A DNA stretch of 7,227 bases from Chrysiogenia bacterium (lineage in GTDB: Bacteria > JAGRBM01), in the NCBI GenBank assembly GCA_020434085.1, contig JAGRBM010000134.1, forward strand, positions 1 to 7,227, given 5' to 3'. The number at the start of each line of letters is the position of its first letter. Positions within the stretch are counted from its first letter, which is position 1. The notes below the pieces were generated by a model. That model saw only the letters and a list, made by a program, of their open reading frames with translations, did no database searches and had not been told where the DNA came from. The translations under genes were made by a program, and so were the position numbers. Of the stretch, positions 5,555-7,227 are shown piece by piece.

Positions 5555-5902
5555 ATGACACACGCGATGGGCGAAGCGGTGAACGCCGCACCGACGCCCT
5601 CCAAAGGACTTGGATTCGCCGCCGTTGTGCTGGTTTTCATGGTGGCGGAGATCTCCATCTACGGCGGAGTCGAAAACGCGACCGATTCCCATCGGATGAT
5701 GCTGCTGGGAATGATCATCGTCTCGGTGGTCGAGGCAACGGGCATGTGGCTGACGTGGACCGGTCGCTACAAGCTCGGCGGGAATCTGCAGATTGCCGCG
5801 AGCGTGCTGCATGTCATCGACCTCATGGGCGTCATCGGCATCATCGGCGGCATTCTCTCGCGGCGCTACCCTGAGCGCCTTGCCGCTCTGGACGAAGAGT
5901 AG
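5555..5902 (+). CDS. small membrane protein of unknown function, three predicted helices
   Basis: I do not recognise this 115-aa protein. Three hydrophobic segments are visible, at about residues 19-37, 48-68 and 79-101. They are separated by a polar loop (VENATDSHR) and a basic loop (GRYKLGG), and a charged tail (SRRYPERLAALDEE) follows. There is no signal peptide cleavage site. Each helix carries an acidic residue within the hydrophobic stretch: Glu32, Glu60, and Asp89 with His86. Such buried charges usually serve ion or metal contacts, proton movement or helix pairing. Basic residues flanking helix 3 (Arg71, Lys73, Arg103, Arg104) do not settle the topology. GGAG 6 nt upstream supports the start. 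The next gene begins 49 nt downstream on the same strand and could be co-transcribed, but no functional link is evident. Coding status is well supported by the RBS and the hydrophobic pattern. Confidence 0.75.
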   Translation: MTHAMGEAVNAAPTPSKGLGFAAVVLVFMVAEISIYGGVENATDSHRMMLLGMIIVSVVEATGMWLTWTGRYKLGGNLQIAASVLHVIDLMGVIGIIGGILSRRYPERLAALDEE

Positions 5903-5951
5903 CCTTTCCCTCTGGACCGCCGCGCCCGCGCGGACTAGCCTGCGCGCCGCC

Positions 5952-6374
5952 ATGAAGATTCTTTTTGTCTGCAAAGAAAACGCCTGTCGCTCCCTGATGG
6001 CCGAGGAACTGGGCCGCTGGCTCGATCTCGACGAGGCCAACCAGTATTTCAGCGCCGGAATTGCCCCCACCCAGGTCCATGAAGGAACCCACAACACCTT
6101 CATCGACCGCGGGATCGTCCCGCTCGAAGAGCCCCGCGCCAAGAGCATCGCCGAGGCCCTGGAGGCCGCCGGCGGCAGCGTGGACCTCGTCGTTACCCTC
6201 TGCGAGGACTCCGAGCGCGACCTGCCCGAAATTGCGGGTGCCACCCGCCGCCTGCACTGGCCCATGCCCGACCCGCGCGAGTTCGAAGGCTCGGCGCAGG
6301 AAGTGCGCAGCCACTTTGCCGACATCCGCGACCGCATCGAGCGCGAAGTCTCGCAGCTTCTCGACGAAGCCTGA
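5952..6374 (+). CDS. low-molecular-weight tyrosine phosphatase/arsenate reductase-fold protein
   Basis: This 140-aa protein has the LMW-PTP fold shared by small tyrosine phosphatases and thioredoxin-coupled arsenate reductases. The N-terminal P-loop is ILFVCKENACRS, a CX5R motif with nucleophile Cys7, Arg13 and Ser14. The later HWPMPDP (102-108) supplies Asp107 as the general acid, and GSAQEVRSHFADIRDRIE matches the C-terminal helix. It is closest in style to ArsC of the Staphylococcus aureus pI258 type. Cys12 and Cys84 (VVTLC) match Cys15 and Cys82 there. The third redox cysteine, Cys89, is Leu91 here, and the protein has only three cysteines. The usual thioredoxin-recycled disulfide cascade therefore looks broken. 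No arsR, arsenite pump or other ars gene is nearby. It may be a phosphatase or an arsenate reductase with another reductant. ATG 5952 starts directly at the first strand; no strong RBS is seen. Confidence 0.87.
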   Translation: MKILFVCKENACRSLMAEELGRWLDLDEANQYFSAGIAPTQVHEGTHNTFIDRGIVPLEEPRAKSIAEALEAAGGSVDLVVTLCEDSERDLPEIAGATRRLHWPMPDPREFEGSAQEVRSHFADIRDRIEREVSQLLDEA

Positions 6375-6436
6375 GCGCCTCGCCCCCACAGCCGATACGC
6401 CCCCGCCCGGCTTGCCTGCCGGTCAGGTGGCCAATT

Positions 6437-6477
6437 AGATTGATCTGACAGTAAATGGGTGGGGAGCAGATCGGTCT
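6437..6477. repeat. 11-bp imperfect inverted repeat upstream of the exported-protein gene
   Basis: AGATTGATCTG (6437-6447) and CAGATCGGTCT (6467-6477) pair over 11 positions. Nine are Watson-Crick and two are G-U wobbles in RNA, with a 19-nt loop. It lies in the 160-nt gap between the phosphatase-fold gene and the exported protein. It could be an mRNA leader stem or the operator of a dimeric regulator. No T-tract follows immediately, so it is not an obvious terminator. Upstream, CCGGC-N6-GCCGG (6407-6422) is a shorter hairpin. No convincing promoter was found in this gap. Confidence 0.4.
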
Positions 6478-6534
6478 TACGTGGCGCAAGCGCTATCACC
6501 TCTCCATCGGACCCGCCTCTCCCGAAAGAGAACC

Positions 6535-7227
6535 ATGTCATCGGCACCGCACCTGCTTCGCTTTGCTGCGATCGTCACACTTCTCGTGCCGGTGTGTTTC
6601 GCCCCACTTCGCACCCTCGCATCCGACAACGTCAGCAATACGCCCAACAACGTCAGCGTGCTGCCCCTGGTCGTCAGCGGCAATCAGGTTCCCACGCTTG
6701 GCGGCCAGAGCCTGCTGGGCCTGACGGCATTCCGCTGCGCGGCGGGCAAGACGACACCGGTGGTTTTCCAGGTCGATGAGATCAATTCCCAGAACCGGGT
6801 GGTCTCGGGCGATGCGCTCCCCGAAGTGAGCGCCGACGAGCAACCCGGCCTCATCGACGACAACGACCAGATCGTCTTCATGCAGCGCGATCTGGGCGAG
6901 CGTTGCGGCGAGGAGCAGCTCGGCCGCGCGCGCGGCAAGCTGGTGGAACTTGAAGCGAGCGGCGGCTCCCTCAAGGACAAGGCCTATTTGTATTTGCTCT
7001 CGGCCGAGCGCGGGCATGTACCCTCGAGCAGCGCGGTGCGCTTTGACAAGTCCCGGCAAACCATCTCGACCCCGGCCTATGAGATGACCTATTCGATCGA
7101 GCATCCGCATATGCTCACCTCGTTCATCCTGCATGAGTTGCGCTTGCGCGAAAACAAGAATGTCCTCGACCGAATGAACGTGCTCATGGATGCCAAGGCG
7201 CTGGGCGCGCTGGTTCAACTTCACATG
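6535..7227 (+). CDS. exported protein of unknown function (3' end outside window)
   Basis: An open frame of 231 codons runs from ATG 6535 to the window edge without a stop. The N-terminus is a Sec signal peptide, with Arg9 before a hydrophobic core (about 10-24) and a likely cleavage after TLA (residue 29). The mature part has short beta-rich segments (VLPLVVSG, TPVVFQVDEI), then an acidic motif LIDDNDQIVFMQRD (106-119) and KAYLYLLS. I recall the combination of a VDEI segment followed by a D-D-N-D-x-I/L-V-F-M motif from uncharacterised secreted proteins of deltaproteobacterial type; no function is known to me. Cys68 and Cys124 are the only cysteines in the mature part seen and could form a disulfide. 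GAAAGAG ends 4 nt before the ATG as a modest RBS. The product probably acts in the periplasm or cell envelope. The start and signal peptide are well supported. Confidence 0.8.
   Translation, partial: MSSAPHLLRFAAIVTLLVPVCFAPLRTLASDNVSNTPNNVSVLPLVVSGNQVPTLGGQSLLGLTAFRCAAGKTTPVVFQVDEINSQNRVVSGDALPEVSADEQPGLIDDNDQIVFMQRDLGERCGEEQLGRARGKLVELEASGGSLKDKAYLYLLSAERGHVPSSSAVRFDKSRQTISTPAYEMTYSIEHPHMLTSFILHELRLRENKNVLDRMNVLMDAKALGALVQLHM

Noticed and set aside
5793-5951. Earlier in-frame start for the phosphatase-fold gene
   Set aside because: It would overlap the small membrane protein gene in another frame. The fold's first strand begins at Met 5952.
6455-6779. Short overlapping plus-strand frames from 6455 and 6459
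   Set aside because: They overlap the signal-peptide gene at 6535 in other frames and translate to Arg/Pro/Ser-rich sequence without features.

Overview
The window is GC-rich, densely coded bacterial DNA from a Gram-negative organism. Two genes encode lipoproteins that carry c-type haem (CXXCH) motifs, which implies a periplasm and cytochrome c maturation. The gene style, especially the exported protein at the right end, recalls the old Deltaproteobacteria and related uncultured lineages. I cannot name a genus. There are no tRNAs, rRNAs, CRISPR arrays, insertion sequences or other signs of a mobile element.

Layout, left to right. (1) Bases 1-1043 hold the 3' half of a DJ-1/PfpI family gene and, 11 nt later on the same strand, a class I SAM-dependent methyltransferase. 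(2) Bases 1165-3588 hold two tandem paralogous di-haem peroxidase lipoproteins of the cytochrome c peroxidase/MauG superfamily, 6 nt apart, clearly one transcription unit. (3) A hairpin at 3588-3616 ends this unit and probably also the convergent gene. (4) Bases 3638-4615, minus strand, encode an NAD-dependent epimerase-like (extended SDR) protein that lacks the usual catalytic residues. (5) A 169-nt divergent intergenic region carries a perfect inverted repeat, GGAACG-GG-CGTTCC. (6) Bases 4785-5411, plus strand, encode a stand-alone HD-domain hydrolase resembling the hydrolase half of RelA/SpoT and MESH1. (7) Bases 5555-5902 encode a small three-helix membrane protein that I do not recognise. 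(8) Bases 5952-6374 encode a low-molecular-weight phosphatase/arsenate reductase-fold protein. (9) From 6535 to the window end is the start of an exported protein of unknown function.

The most coherent system is the peroxidase pair. Both proteins keep the inter-haem Trp and the catalytic Glu of bacterial cytochrome c peroxidases. Both lack a distal His on the N-terminal haem, and both have Tyr where canonical peroxidases have the Met ligand of the C-terminal haem. That is the MauG-like arrangement, so they may oxidise a protein or another substrate rather than simply detoxify peroxide. Their +2 residues after the lipid-bearing Cys differ (Gln versus Asp), so they may sit on different membranes. 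The second carries an extra Cys- and Trp-containing N-terminal segment. Most of the remaining genes are single housekeeping-type or orphan genes, several with altered active-site residues, and no shared pathway is evident among them.
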